This document shows, piece after piece, positions 1-7,600 of a stretch of 20,066 nucleotides of DNA; positions within the stretch are counted from its first letter, which is position 1, and each line of letters starts with the position of its first letter. The position numbers were made by a program, and so were the translations under genes. A model generated the notes under the pieces. It was given only the letters and a program-made list of their open reading frames with translations. It was not told the DNA's origin and searched no databases. Source of the DNA: a virus; IMG/VR virus record IMGVR_UViG_3300048686_000223, positions 1 to 20,066 of that record; one strand, given 5' to 3'.

Positions 1-312
1 TTAAGCCTGCATTATGTTAATACTAACCCAATCCAGACTATGCAAATGGCTGAGGCAATGGTAGTTTTAGCAGCGGTAGGTGGTACAAGTTTTAAAATAA
101 AGTACGGTGACGTTATAGAGACACACATTGACATTAAAGTACCGTCTAATGTGTCAGTTCCTATTAAGAATCTGGAAGATACCTCAATACAGAGTTCTGA
201 AGTAGAGTTATACTTGACTGTTGATACTTATGCGGGTTTCTTACAACATGTAGCGGCTGTTAATGGTAACCCACCTAAATACTCCTACACTTTTGTGGAT
301 TTAGCACTATGA
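1..312 (+). CDS. Unassigned phage protein, 5' end missing (partial)
   Basis: This reading frame is open from the first base of the window to a TGA at 310-312, so the gene starts outside the window. The ATG at 40 need not be the true start, because codons 1-39 are also open and there is no Shine-Dalgarno sequence before it. The visible part (103 codons) is soluble and rich in beta-branched residues, with no membrane segment, cysteine pair or motif that I recognise. The stop overlaps the next start as ATGA (309-312), so the two genes are probably translationally coupled. Its place just before the tail sheath suggests a neck or tail-completion protein. That is inference from position only; no function can be read from the sequence. 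Confidence 0.7.
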   Translation, partial: LSLHYVNTNPIQTMQMAEAMVVLAAVGGTSFKIKYGDVIETHIDIKVPSNVSVPIKNLEDTSIQSSEVELYLTVDTYAGFLQHVAAVNGNPPKYSYTFVDLAL

Positions 313-656
313 AACTTCAACCATCTAACTTAACTTTAGTTATAGACTATACGATTAAACAAGTAAACTCGTATACAAGTAACCTAGTAGCGGGTAACAC
401 AGTAGCCATACCAACAACTACTTTAGAGTCTAAGGTAGCCATACTACCCCCACAGGGGTCTGTTGTTGTAACTGATGTTAAGAAGATGTTTACTGTAACT
501 AGCTGGTCACCGGTAAAACTTGTGTTAACCGTAAACTCTGTATCTATAGAGCTAGCCTGTTCTGGAGTATTTGTGTACACTGGAGCTATTGATGAGGTTG
601 TTATTATAAATCCTACAACCGATTTACAACTTAATGTGCAATATGTGGCATGTTAA
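309..656 (+). CDS. Unassigned small structural-type protein
   Basis: This 115-residue protein starts at the ATG of an ATGA overlap with the preceding gene. It is dominated by valine, threonine and isoleucine in alternating patterns, which suggests an all-beta fold. It has no signal peptide or transmembrane segment, and only two cysteines. I do not recognise the family. Lying immediately upstream of the sheath gene and coupled to the previous gene, it is likely a head-tail joining, tail-terminator or decoration-type protein, but this rests on gene order alone. The 46 bases after its stop hold the sheath leader. Confidence 0.7.
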   Translation: MKLQPSNLTLVIDYTIKQVNSYTSNLVAGNTVAIPTTTLESKVAILPPQGSVVVTDVKKMFTVTSWSPVKLVLTVNSVSIELACSGVFVYTGAIDEVVIINPTTDLQLNVQYVAC

Positions 657-679
657 CCATTAACAAAACAGTCCTTTAA

Positions 680-693
680 CCTTAACGATAAGG
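680..693 (+). promoter_or_regulatory. Possible small hairpin covering the sheath ribosome-binding site
   Basis: CCTTA (680-684) can pair with TAAGG (689-693) around the loop ACGA. The right arm overlaps the AAGGA Shine-Dalgarno sequence (690-694) of the sheath gene, whose ATG is at 703. A second complementary TCCTT lies at 672-676. Five base pairs is weak, so any effect on translation is speculative. Confidence 0.25.
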
Positions 694-702
694 ATACTTA
701 CT

Positions 703-2424
703 ATGATATTAGAGAATTTGCCTGTAGCTGGGGTTAAGAACTCCGCCGCAGGGTTATATGTACACGAAGACGACCGGTCAGCCCCCACAACAACAGCAAA
801 ACCGCTTAAAACTGTTGGTGTTCTAGTAGGACCTACCGTTAAAGGTACTACTGAACCTCGTTTTTACTCAAAAGCTGAACAGTGGCTAGCTGAATACGGT
901 AATGTACCAGTTGAGGGTTCTTTTGCATTCTACGCGGCATTGATATTCTTGCAAGAGTCAGATGCCTTATGGTTTACCCGTGTTACTGAACAAGCCCGGT
1001 ATGCAGGTGTAACCGTCAGTAATGTAAACGGAGTTGCTACCATTGATAGTGCAGATATTAGATGGGGTGGCAATCCTTTAACAGAACAATACGGCACTAC
1101 TGCACAAAAGACGGCAAATGGTGGTGACTTTGATAGCGAGTTGTTTGGTAAAGGTCAACTAAATCCGTTAACATTCGAGTTTACCAGCTCTGATTTGTTC
1201 ATTATTTATGACTTATCGGCAGGTGTTCGTAATCTTAGCTTTGATTTAATACCAGCAGGTTCTGACACTATTGCAGACCATGCGTTTCACTTAGTAGTGT
1301 ACGAAGATAGCGTTCAAGTAGAGACGTTTTTAGTAAGTCTGACGAATTACATTTATGGCGGTAAGCAGTGTGAAATTGAAAGTCGTGTTAATAGTAACTC
1401 TAAATACATTCGTGTCTTACAGAACCAAAATGCTGCTGTTTTCGTAGATGATGAAACTACACCGTTCGTAACAACTTCTATCTTTGGTGCACCTGCTTTA
1501 GGTGGTGATAGCGGTCTAAACCCTGGTACTGACAAAATACTTGAAGCCCTAAACTACTACAGTAATCAAGAAGCCGTAAGAATAAACGTTTTGATTAACA
1601 ATGGTTATACTGATTCAGCCATCCAGTCAAGACTTTTAGAAATGGCTGAAACTCGTATGGACTGTATGTCTATTATTGACGTTCCAAGTTCTGAGCAATT
1701 ACCTGAAAATGCGGTGAAGTTCAGAAACCGTACTTTACGCATGAATACAGGTCTAGGTGAAGCAAAAGCTAATACGTCTTATAGTGCTTTGTATAGTTGT
1801 GATATTCTCGTTCATGACAAAATAAATGACCGGCGTGTCATGGTTCCAATATCAAGTGCTGTTGCGGCTGCCTACGCTGCATCTGATAGAAACTTTGCAG
1901 AATGGTTTGCACCCGCTGGTAAAAAGCGTGGTTTACTGTCTGGTGATAAGAAGTACATATCAGTAATTGGTGTACGTCACGATTATGGTAAAACTGACCG
2001 TGATTTACTTGATGCAAATCAGGTAAACCCAGTACGGGTAATAGCTGGTAACGGAATATACTTGTGGGGTATTAGTACGTTACAACGTGAAACCTCGGCA
2101 AGACAGTTTGTGTCAGTACGTCGCTTATTGTTGCGTATTGAGACTTTACTGCAAGACCGTATTATGTTTAACGTTTTTGACCCGAATGACGAGATTTTGC
2201 GTAATGCAATAATTGCTTTATGTGACAGAGAGTTACAAGCGATTAAGGATGGTCGCGGCCTGTATGCGTTCGTAGTTGTGTGTGATGATTCCAATAATAC
2301 AGTTGAAGACGTTATTAACGGCGATTTGAACATCAACCTATACTTAGATGCCGTATTACCAGCAAAACGTATTATTGTTAACTTAGTTATTAACCGTACC
2401 GGTGTACGGTCAACTGTTCTTTAA
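703..2424 (+). CDS. Tail sheath protein
   Basis: The product forms the contractile outer sheath around the tail tube. At 573 residues it fits the usual sheath length. The N-terminal part has the typical opening, a loop-rich segment followed by 'TVGVLVGPTVKG' and a 'WFTRVTE' strand, as in gpFI/gp18 sheaths. The C-terminal third, from about residue 423, is the conserved polymerisation domain: 'NGIYLWGISTL', then 'FVSVRRLLLRIE', 'FDPNDEILRNAI' and a final strand region ending in 'IIVNLVINRTG'. The ATG at 703 follows AAGGA by about 8 bases. The next gene, a tail-tube protein, starts 13 bases after the stop, the normal sheath-tube order. The middle part (about 120-270) is the variable surface-exposed insertion seen in many sheaths. 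The family assignment is firm. Confidence 0.95.
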   Translation: MILENLPVAGVKNSAAGLYVHEDDRSAPTTTAKPLKTVGVLVGPTVKGTTEPRFYSKAEQWLAEYGNVPVEGSFAFYAALIFLQESDALWFTRVTEQARYAGVTVSNVNGVATIDSADIRWGGNPLTEQYGTTAQKTANGGDFDSELFGKGQLNPLTFEFTSSDLFIIYDLSAGVRNLSFDLIPAGSDTIADHAFHLVVYEDSVQVETFLVSLTNYIYGGKQCEIESRVNSNSKYIRVLQNQNAAVFVDDETTPFVTTSIFGAPALGGDSGLNPGTDKILEALNYYSNQEAVRINVLINNGYTDSAIQSRLLEMAETRMDCMSIIDVPSSEQLPENAVKFRNRTLRMNTGLGEAKANTSYSALYSCDILVHDKINDRRVMVPISSAVAAAYAASDRNFAEWFAPAGKKRGLLSGDKKYISVIGVRHDYGKTDRDLLDANQVNPVRVIAGNGIYLWGISTLQRETSARQFVSVRRLLLRIETLLQDRIMFNVFDPNDEILRNAIIALCDRELQAIKDGRGLYAFVVVCDDSNNTVEDVINGDLNINLYLDAVLPAKRIIVNLVINRTGVRSTVL

Positions 2425-2437
2425 CCGGAGATAAAAA

Positions 2438-2983
2438 ATGCCAAAACCTACATTAGGTAATATCATAACAGCAATACCTGACCCTCTGCTGTCTGATAAC
2501 TTTAGTTTTAGTTTCCCTTCAATACCAGTTGGAAAACGCAACCCTAACGGACTGCTATTTCAGTGTAAAAACACGATTAAACCAGGGGTAACCTTAGGAA
2601 ATATAGATATTGCGTTGTTTGGTCATACCGTAACGTATGCAACTAACAAAACGTTTAGCCATGAAATTAGCACAACTTACGCTGAAAACCGTGAAATGGT
2701 TATTCATCAGACTGTAGAAGAGTGGATTGAACTGATACGCGGTACTCAAACTCAGCATGGTGCACCAAAAGAAGAGCATGTTCGTGATGGGTATTTGACG
2801 GTGTACAACCAAGCAGGTGCAGTTGTTGTAGTGTACCGTATTATTAACTGTTGGCCTAGCGCTATTCAGGACTTAAACTTTGACGGTACGCAGTCTAGCG
2901 CCTTGGATACCGCGATAACTTGGCGTTATGACTACTATATCAACCAAACCACTGGCGTTGGTGCAGCGGTTCCAACTACTTAA
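2438..2983 (+). CDS. Tail tube protein (gp19-like)
   Basis: This 181-residue protein follows the sheath directly, where the major tube subunit is expected. The sequence fits the gp19-type tube fold: an N-terminal 'DNFSFSFPSIPVG' strand, a central 'TFSHEIS...VIHQTVEEWIELIRG' strand-helix, then 'DGYLTVYNQAGAVVVVYRIINCWPSAIQDLNFDG' and a final strand 'ITWRYDYYI'. A good CGGAG ribosome site (about 2426-2430) precedes the ATG. The following gene looks like a second, divergent tube-fold protein, so which of the two is the bulk tube subunit is not certain. The position next to the sheath and the stronger ribosome site favour this one. Confidence 0.85.
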   Translation: MPKPTLGNIITAIPDPLLSDNFSFSFPSIPVGKRNPNGLLFQCKNTIKPGVTLGNIDIALFGHTVTYATNKTFSHEISTTYAENREMVIHQTVEEWIELIRGTQTQHGAPKEEHVRDGYLTVYNQAGAVVVVYRIINCWPSAIQDLNFDGTQSSALDTAITWRYDYYINQTTGVGAAVPTT

Positions 2984-2988
2984 TCATT

Positions 2989-3501
2989 ATGGCACTTAAT
3001 GGAAGTAATTTAACGGCATTAAGTAAATTACTGTCGTTACCTTCACCTCAGCTAGACTTTAAATGGGTGTGTTTGTACCTTCCATTCAACCATCCCCTAC
3101 ACTATGTTGAGTCAATTGATGTACCTTGGTTAAACATAAGTGTAGGGGATAAAACTCATGCTGGTAGCACCTATGAATATTATCCAGGCACTCATGATAT
3201 TCAACCTGTATCTATTACCTTCTATGAGGATGAACGTGCCACCTCTTTGAAGTACGTTACTAACTGGAAATCAAAGGTTAAATCACTAGAAACTGGGTTC
3301 TATAACTTACCTACAGTGTATAAACAGGAAGTACGGGCACAATTGCTAGATACAAGCAATAATCCTGTTGTGTCAATAACCCTGACAGGAGTGTGGCCGT
3401 CAGAGACCCAGTCGTACTCTCTTAAGTACACAGATGCTGGTAGGCTTGTAGTAACACAGTCGTTTTCAGTAGATAACCAAAGGTTGCAGTTCCATAAGTA
3501 A
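2989..3501 (+). CDS. Second tail-tube-fold protein (tube paralogue or initiator)
   Basis: This 170-residue protein has the pattern of gp19-family tube proteins: 'SITFYEDERATSLKYVTNWKSKV', then 'YNLPTVYKQEVRAQLLDTSN', a 'GVWPSETQSYSLKYTDAGRL' turn-strand and a closing 'VVTQSFSVDN' strand. It differs clearly in sequence from the neighbour at 2438, so this is an old paralogue and not a recent duplication. It starts 6 bases after the previous stop with no recognisable Shine-Dalgarno sequence, which implies translational coupling and perhaps lower or proportional expression. T4 uses tube-fold paralogues (gp54, gp48) at the baseplate end, and Afp-type particles have a separate tube-start subunit. 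A similar initiator or terminal-ring role is possible here but inferred. Confidence 0.75.
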   Translation: MALNGSNLTALSKLLSLPSPQLDFKWVCLYLPFNHPLHYVESIDVPWLNISVGDKTHAGSTYEYYPGTHDIQPVSITFYEDERATSLKYVTNWKSKVKSLETGFYNLPTVYKQEVRAQLLDTSNNPVVSITLTGVWPSETQSYSLKYTDAGRLVVTQSFSVDNQRLQFHK

Positions 3502-3538
3502 ACCTAGTCTAACTAACGATTCAATATGAGTAAACTTC

Positions 3539-3568
3539 AACTTCAGGCACTAGTTTTCCTGAAGTTTT
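3539..3568 (+). terminator. Intrinsic (rho-independent) terminator after the tube genes
   Basis: AACTTCAGG (3539-3547) pairs perfectly with CCTGAAGTT (3558-3566) to give a 9-bp stem with a 10-base loop, and the right arm runs into TTTT (3565-3568). It sits in the 128-base gap between the second tube gene and the chaperone gene. The T run is short, so termination may be partial. That would lower expression of the chaperone and tape measure relative to sheath and tube, a common need in tail operons. The rest of this gap shows only the AGGAG ribosome site of the next gene. Confidence 0.65.
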
Positions 3569-3629
3569 ACCTTGTGGGCTACAGAGAACTGTAAATCTTA
3601 ATAAGAACAACAACTACTTAGGAGCAACT

Positions 3630-4406
3630 ATGAACCCATCTTTACCGAAAGACTCTAATTGGTCGGATATAGGTAACCTACCGTCAAACTTCTACCCATA
3701 TACTTACAGCAGCCTGGACATACAACCGCTGACGTTAAAACAGTTAAAACTGTTGTCAAAGACTACGCTAACTGGTGACTTAAACTACCAGTTTGAAGCA
3801 GTAGCTAGTTGCATATCAACTGACGTGCTAAGTCTCTCTATAGGAGACTACTACTACATACTAGAATGGCTAAAATACCATTCAATGCCTAAAACACCGC
3901 TTACGGTAGAATGGACATGTCCTCATAAAATACTCCAGCATAAAGAGACTGGTGACATGTTGTCGAATCACCCTGAGTCACTTAGACAGTCTGCTGCTAC
4001 GATTAACCCAGCTGACTACGATTTAGTAGACTGCAACACGCTTAACACTGAAATAGTGCATTTTTCTAGCCTTGAGGTATTCCAGTTACCTGAAGAAAAC
4101 TGGACAGGGTTACCTGATGGGTTTGACTTTCCAAGGGTATCACACCTAATTGACTTAAAAGAGGCTCTAAAAGACCCTGAGTTAAACATGATTATACCAG
4201 CGGCTCAATGGGTAAAAGCTGCAACCGTAGCAGAAAAACTCGCAATACTAGAAGCACAGCCTAACCTATCTATGTTTCACATGGGGTTGTCGTTAAACCG
4301 TAACATCAAGCATGGTATTGCCACCAATACTACACTTCACTGCAGGGCATGTTCAGCGGAATATAAGTACACTATTCAAGTAGAGGCCGCAAGTTTTTTC
4401 CAATAA
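3630..4406 (+). CDS. Tail/baseplate assembly chaperone, zero-frame product (gp26/gpG-like)
   Basis: This 258-residue protein lies between the tube genes and the tape-measure gene, where tail assembly chaperones are encoded. It has split zinc-ribbon-like features: 'WTCPHKILQH' around residues 95-104, a 'VDCNTL' strand near 133, and 'LHCRACSAEYKY' with C238 and C241 near the end. The C-terminal 'VEAASFF' resembles the ending of T4 gp26-type baseplate hub assembly proteins, in which a CxxC segment is followed by strands and a terminal FF; I rely on memory of that family. AGGAG stands before the ATG. The last codons form the slippery heptamer T TTT TTC (4394-4400), only one sense codon (CAA) before the TAA at 4404-4406, so this is the short product of a frameshifting gene. 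Calling it a chaperone rests on position plus the frameshift arrangement. Confidence 0.8.
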   Translation: MNPSLPKDSNWSDIGNLPSNFYPYTYSSLDIQPLTLKQLKLLSKTTLTGDLNYQFEAVASCISTDVLSLSIGDYYYILEWLKYHSMPKTPLTVEWTCPHKILQHKETGDMLSNHPESLRQSAATINPADYDLVDCNTLNTEIVHFSSLEVFQLPEENWTGLPDGFDFPRVSHLIDLKEALKDPELNMIIPAAQWVKAATVAEKLAILEAQPNLSMFHMGLSLNRNIKHGIATNTTLHCRACSAEYKYTIQVEAASFFQ

Positions 4407-4579
4407 GTTCAGAGCAGGTTATCCTTGATTTAGAGTATGACCTGCTAAAACATCTTAACCTGCAGCCGCGTGATGACATTCCATCTATGAAGTTCTTGTA
4501 CTTTCACTCCAAACTTAAGAAAGACCTTGAGCAACAAGCACAAGCTAGAGCAGCCGCTGCTGCGAAGAAAAAACGCTAG
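3630..4579 (+). CDS. Tail assembly chaperone, -1 frameshift fusion product
   Basis: If ribosomes slip back one base on T TTT TTC (4394-4400), reading continues with CCA at 4400-4402 and stays open to TAG at 4577-4579. The fusion protein would have 257 + 59 = 316 residues. The added part is helical and charged: it contains 'SSEQVILDLEYDLL', then 'DIPSMKFLYFHSKLKKDL', and ends in a Glu/Gln/Ala/Lys-rich tail with 'AAAAAKKKR'. The only in-frame Met in this stretch lacks a ribosome site, so separate translation is unlikely. This is the arrangement of lambda G/GT, P2 E/E' and similar chaperone pairs, directly before the tape-measure gene. The fusion probably binds the tape-measure protein during tube assembly, by analogy. 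The slip efficiency is unknown. Confidence 0.8.
4394..4446 (+). promoter_or_regulatory. Programmed -1 ribosomal frameshift signal: slippery heptamer plus stem-loop
   Basis: The heptamer T TTT TTC (4394-4400) is in the correct phase (X XXY YYZ) for simultaneous slippage in the zero frame of the chaperone gene. Twelve bases downstream, AGCAGGTTA (4413-4421) pairs with TGACCTGCT (4438-4446). This gives nine pairs including one G-U, around a 16-base loop. The zero-frame stop lies between heptamer and stem. The spacer is somewhat longer than the usual 5-9 bases. A competing perfect 8-bp pairing of GCAGGTTA (4414-4421) with TAACCTGC (4456-4463) is also possible. Confidence 0.75.
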
Positions 4580-4626
4580 TACCGAGCAGTTTTTAACGTT
4601 CTGAACTTACAAAAGGTACCACACCG

Positions 4627-7600
4627 ATGACTCTACAAGAAATTTTAGAATACCGTAAGGCCTATCTGCAAGATTTGCAAGAGAAAGACGACCGCGCGTA
4701 CATGATAGTTCTGTTAGAAGAACTTAACCGTACATTAGAGAGTTTGCGCGAGCCTTTAGTTAATGTACCAGCATTTAAAGATGACGATGCAGATGAACCT
4801 GAGCGGTCTAACCCTGTTGAGCACCTATTACAGAATAGTATTGCACCTACAGATGTAAAACCTGTTGTAGACGGTCTGAATAAGGTTAATGACGCTATTA
4901 CTGATGTAGATAGCCAGTTAACCCTATCTAACGAAGAAGTAAACCGTAACTTAAGAGCAATGCTGTACCAGTTAAAAGAGGTGCGCAAGGCTATTAAAGA
5001 AATAGAGGTTCAACCTACGGTTATTCAGGAAGAGTTGCAAAGTGCGGGTGGTTCAACTCGGCGTCGTAGTAGACGCCGTAGGCCATCAGTAACACCTAGG
5101 GAAACGCGACGCTCTACTAGACGTAGCTCAACAGGTGCAGGAAGTTCAAACCTACAAGGTTCTAGCTCTAACTCACAACAGTTAAACACTAACCTCCGTT
5201 CAGACTCAAGAACTACTAACAACTCAGCATCGTCGTCCTTATCATCACGGGTGTCTAACCTAGTACCACGTGGTATACCTCCTGTATTACAGCAGGGGCT
5301 TTCTTCTCTTACACCAACTCGGGCTACAGGTGTACTAGCAGCACTTACAGGAGTTCTAGGTATTGCCGATGCGGTAGCCAGTTCAGACAGTGCCCCACAA
5401 GCAGTAGGGCAAATAGCATCTACTGCTGTTAACACCGCTGGTGGTATTGCGGGTTCTGCTGCAGGTGCGGAAATTGGAGGTATTATTGGCGCATTTGGTG
5501 GGCCTGCTGCCCCAATAACTGTGCCTGCAGGTGCACTTTTAGGGTCAATGGTTGGAGGTTACTTAGGTTCTACGTTTACTACTGACTTAGCGACTAGTAT
5601 TGGTGACACAGTTACCGGTGCATTGTCTGGAGAGTACGGACCAGCAGAAATAATGGGTGCTATTGCACAAACTGTAGCACCGTTAAACCCTATGATGGCC
5701 TTAACACAAGTAATACCAGAATTAGCACAACTTACAGCGTCTTCTATTGTGGGTTCATCTGATGCTCCTGATTCAATACCGTTAGAGCTACCACCTGTAC
5801 TTACTGCCATCTTTACAACCCTGGGTTTCAATATTCGTTCATTAATGGGAAGTAATACAACTTTATCGGACTCTATTGAGACCTACGGTAATTCTCTAGT
5901 AGAAGGAGGTCAAGAAATGTTTGACCTTATAAAGTCTACTGGTCTAATACTTTTCAATGAAATGATGGACGGTTTGTCAGATATTGGCGATTCCGCAGTA
6001 GGTGGTGTGTCACAAGCATGGGAATCGACTAAACGTGGAGTAGGTGACGCCATAGGTGGTGTGGTTGGAGGTATTAGTTCAGCAGGTGGACAAGCATGGA
6101 AGTCTATAGAGTCTACTTTAAAAGGTGACGTAGGAAGTCCCCAGTTAGCAATGAAAGTTCTCATGGATAGAGGATACTCTAAGGATGATGCTGCTGCTAT
6201 AGCCGCCCAATACTCCGCAGAAAGCGGATTCAATACCAAAGCAGTAGGTGATAGTGGTAAAGCACGGGGTATCGGACAGTGGCACCCTGACCGTGTTGCT
6301 AAGATGGAAAAGTTGTACAACAAAAAGTTTGACCAGATTACCTTTGAAGAACAAGTCGGGTTCACAGACTGGGAACTTAAGAATACTCACGGCAAAGCCT
6401 TGCGAGCTATGCAGTCCGCAACAACTCCGGCTGAAAAGGCTAAGGCACTAGAGCGGTATTACGAAATAGATGCTTTATCTCTTAAAGGTGGTTTTCAACA
6501 AAAACGTGTTGATGACGCTGAAAAGTATGCAAGAATAGATGATAAAGTTATTTCTAGTTCTCAAGGTTTACCACAACGTGTATCTGAACATGCTGCACAA
6601 TTATCAGGTGTTGCAGACTATTCTGAAACCCCACCAGGTGAGCTTAAAGGTGGGTATCAAATAGTACCACCAGAGCAATTAAAGATTAAAAGTAAGGAGT
6701 CTACTGCAGGTGGAACCGCACAAAAAGGAACTATGGATTTAGCAGGACTTATGCAATCCAGGTATGGAGACTCTATTAAGTATTTTTCTGCATTTAATGA
6801 CCAGTACCATGCAGACCATAGCCCTACATCTGGACATACCAAGGGGTTAAAGTTTGATATGGTACTGAACGATGCTTCTCAAGCAGAAGTAATGTCTAAT
6901 AACATAAAAGCCATATCACAGGAGTTAGGTGTACCCGTAAATGTATTAAATGAGTATGCAGACCCTTCGGCAAAGGCAACTGGCGGTCACTTAGATGTAG
7001 GTTTTAAATCTCAAGAACATGCACAAGCCTTTGCACAGGCATTGGCAAAGAAACAAGAAGAAGCATCTAAGGCTCAACCTACTGTCCTGGCTAAAGGTCC
7101 TAGAGTTACACCAGATGCTAATCAACAACCTTTGGGGGCAATTACAGGAGAATTACCAACGTTACCATCAGGTGCTGAGAATTACTGGACTATTAATCCA
7201 GAAACAGTTACGTCGGTTTCCAATACTACCGCACCGCAATTGGAGGTAACACCTCAAGCTGCTACTGCTCAGGTGCAACCGCAGACCCCAGTTGTAACCG
7301 TAGATTCTTCTCCGATAACAGCGCAGTTACCTAGTACACCTACAGTTTCTTCTGCACCACCTATTATCCCAGTTGGTACCTCACAACAAGGTAATAGTTA
7401 TTACTCTGCTAGTTCTGCTGTATACGAAGAGAATACGTCGAAGTACCAAACACCTCAATACCCTGTTGGTACTGTAACTCCAGGGACTCCTAACTGGAAC
7501 GGTAGTCCTCAAGAGTTTGAGGCTATGAAAAGAGCAGCCTGGGGAGAGTCTACACCAGTACCTCAAGGTACACCATACAGTACACCTCAATACCCTGTTG

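Noticed and set aside
40-42. ATG at 40 as true start of the first gene
   Set aside because: The frame is open to the window edge and no Shine-Dalgarno precedes this ATG, so the gene is treated as truncated.
4407-4579. Separate small gene in the frame after the chaperone stop
   Set aside because: The only Met codon in this frame has no ribosome site, and the frame is open back across a correctly phased slippery heptamer, so a frameshift fusion explains it better.
5025-5435. 136-codon minus-strand frame
   Set aside because: It lies inside the tape-measure gene, its Glu/Leu/Arg/Cys-rich product mirrors the Arg/Ser-rich patch, and there is no other support.
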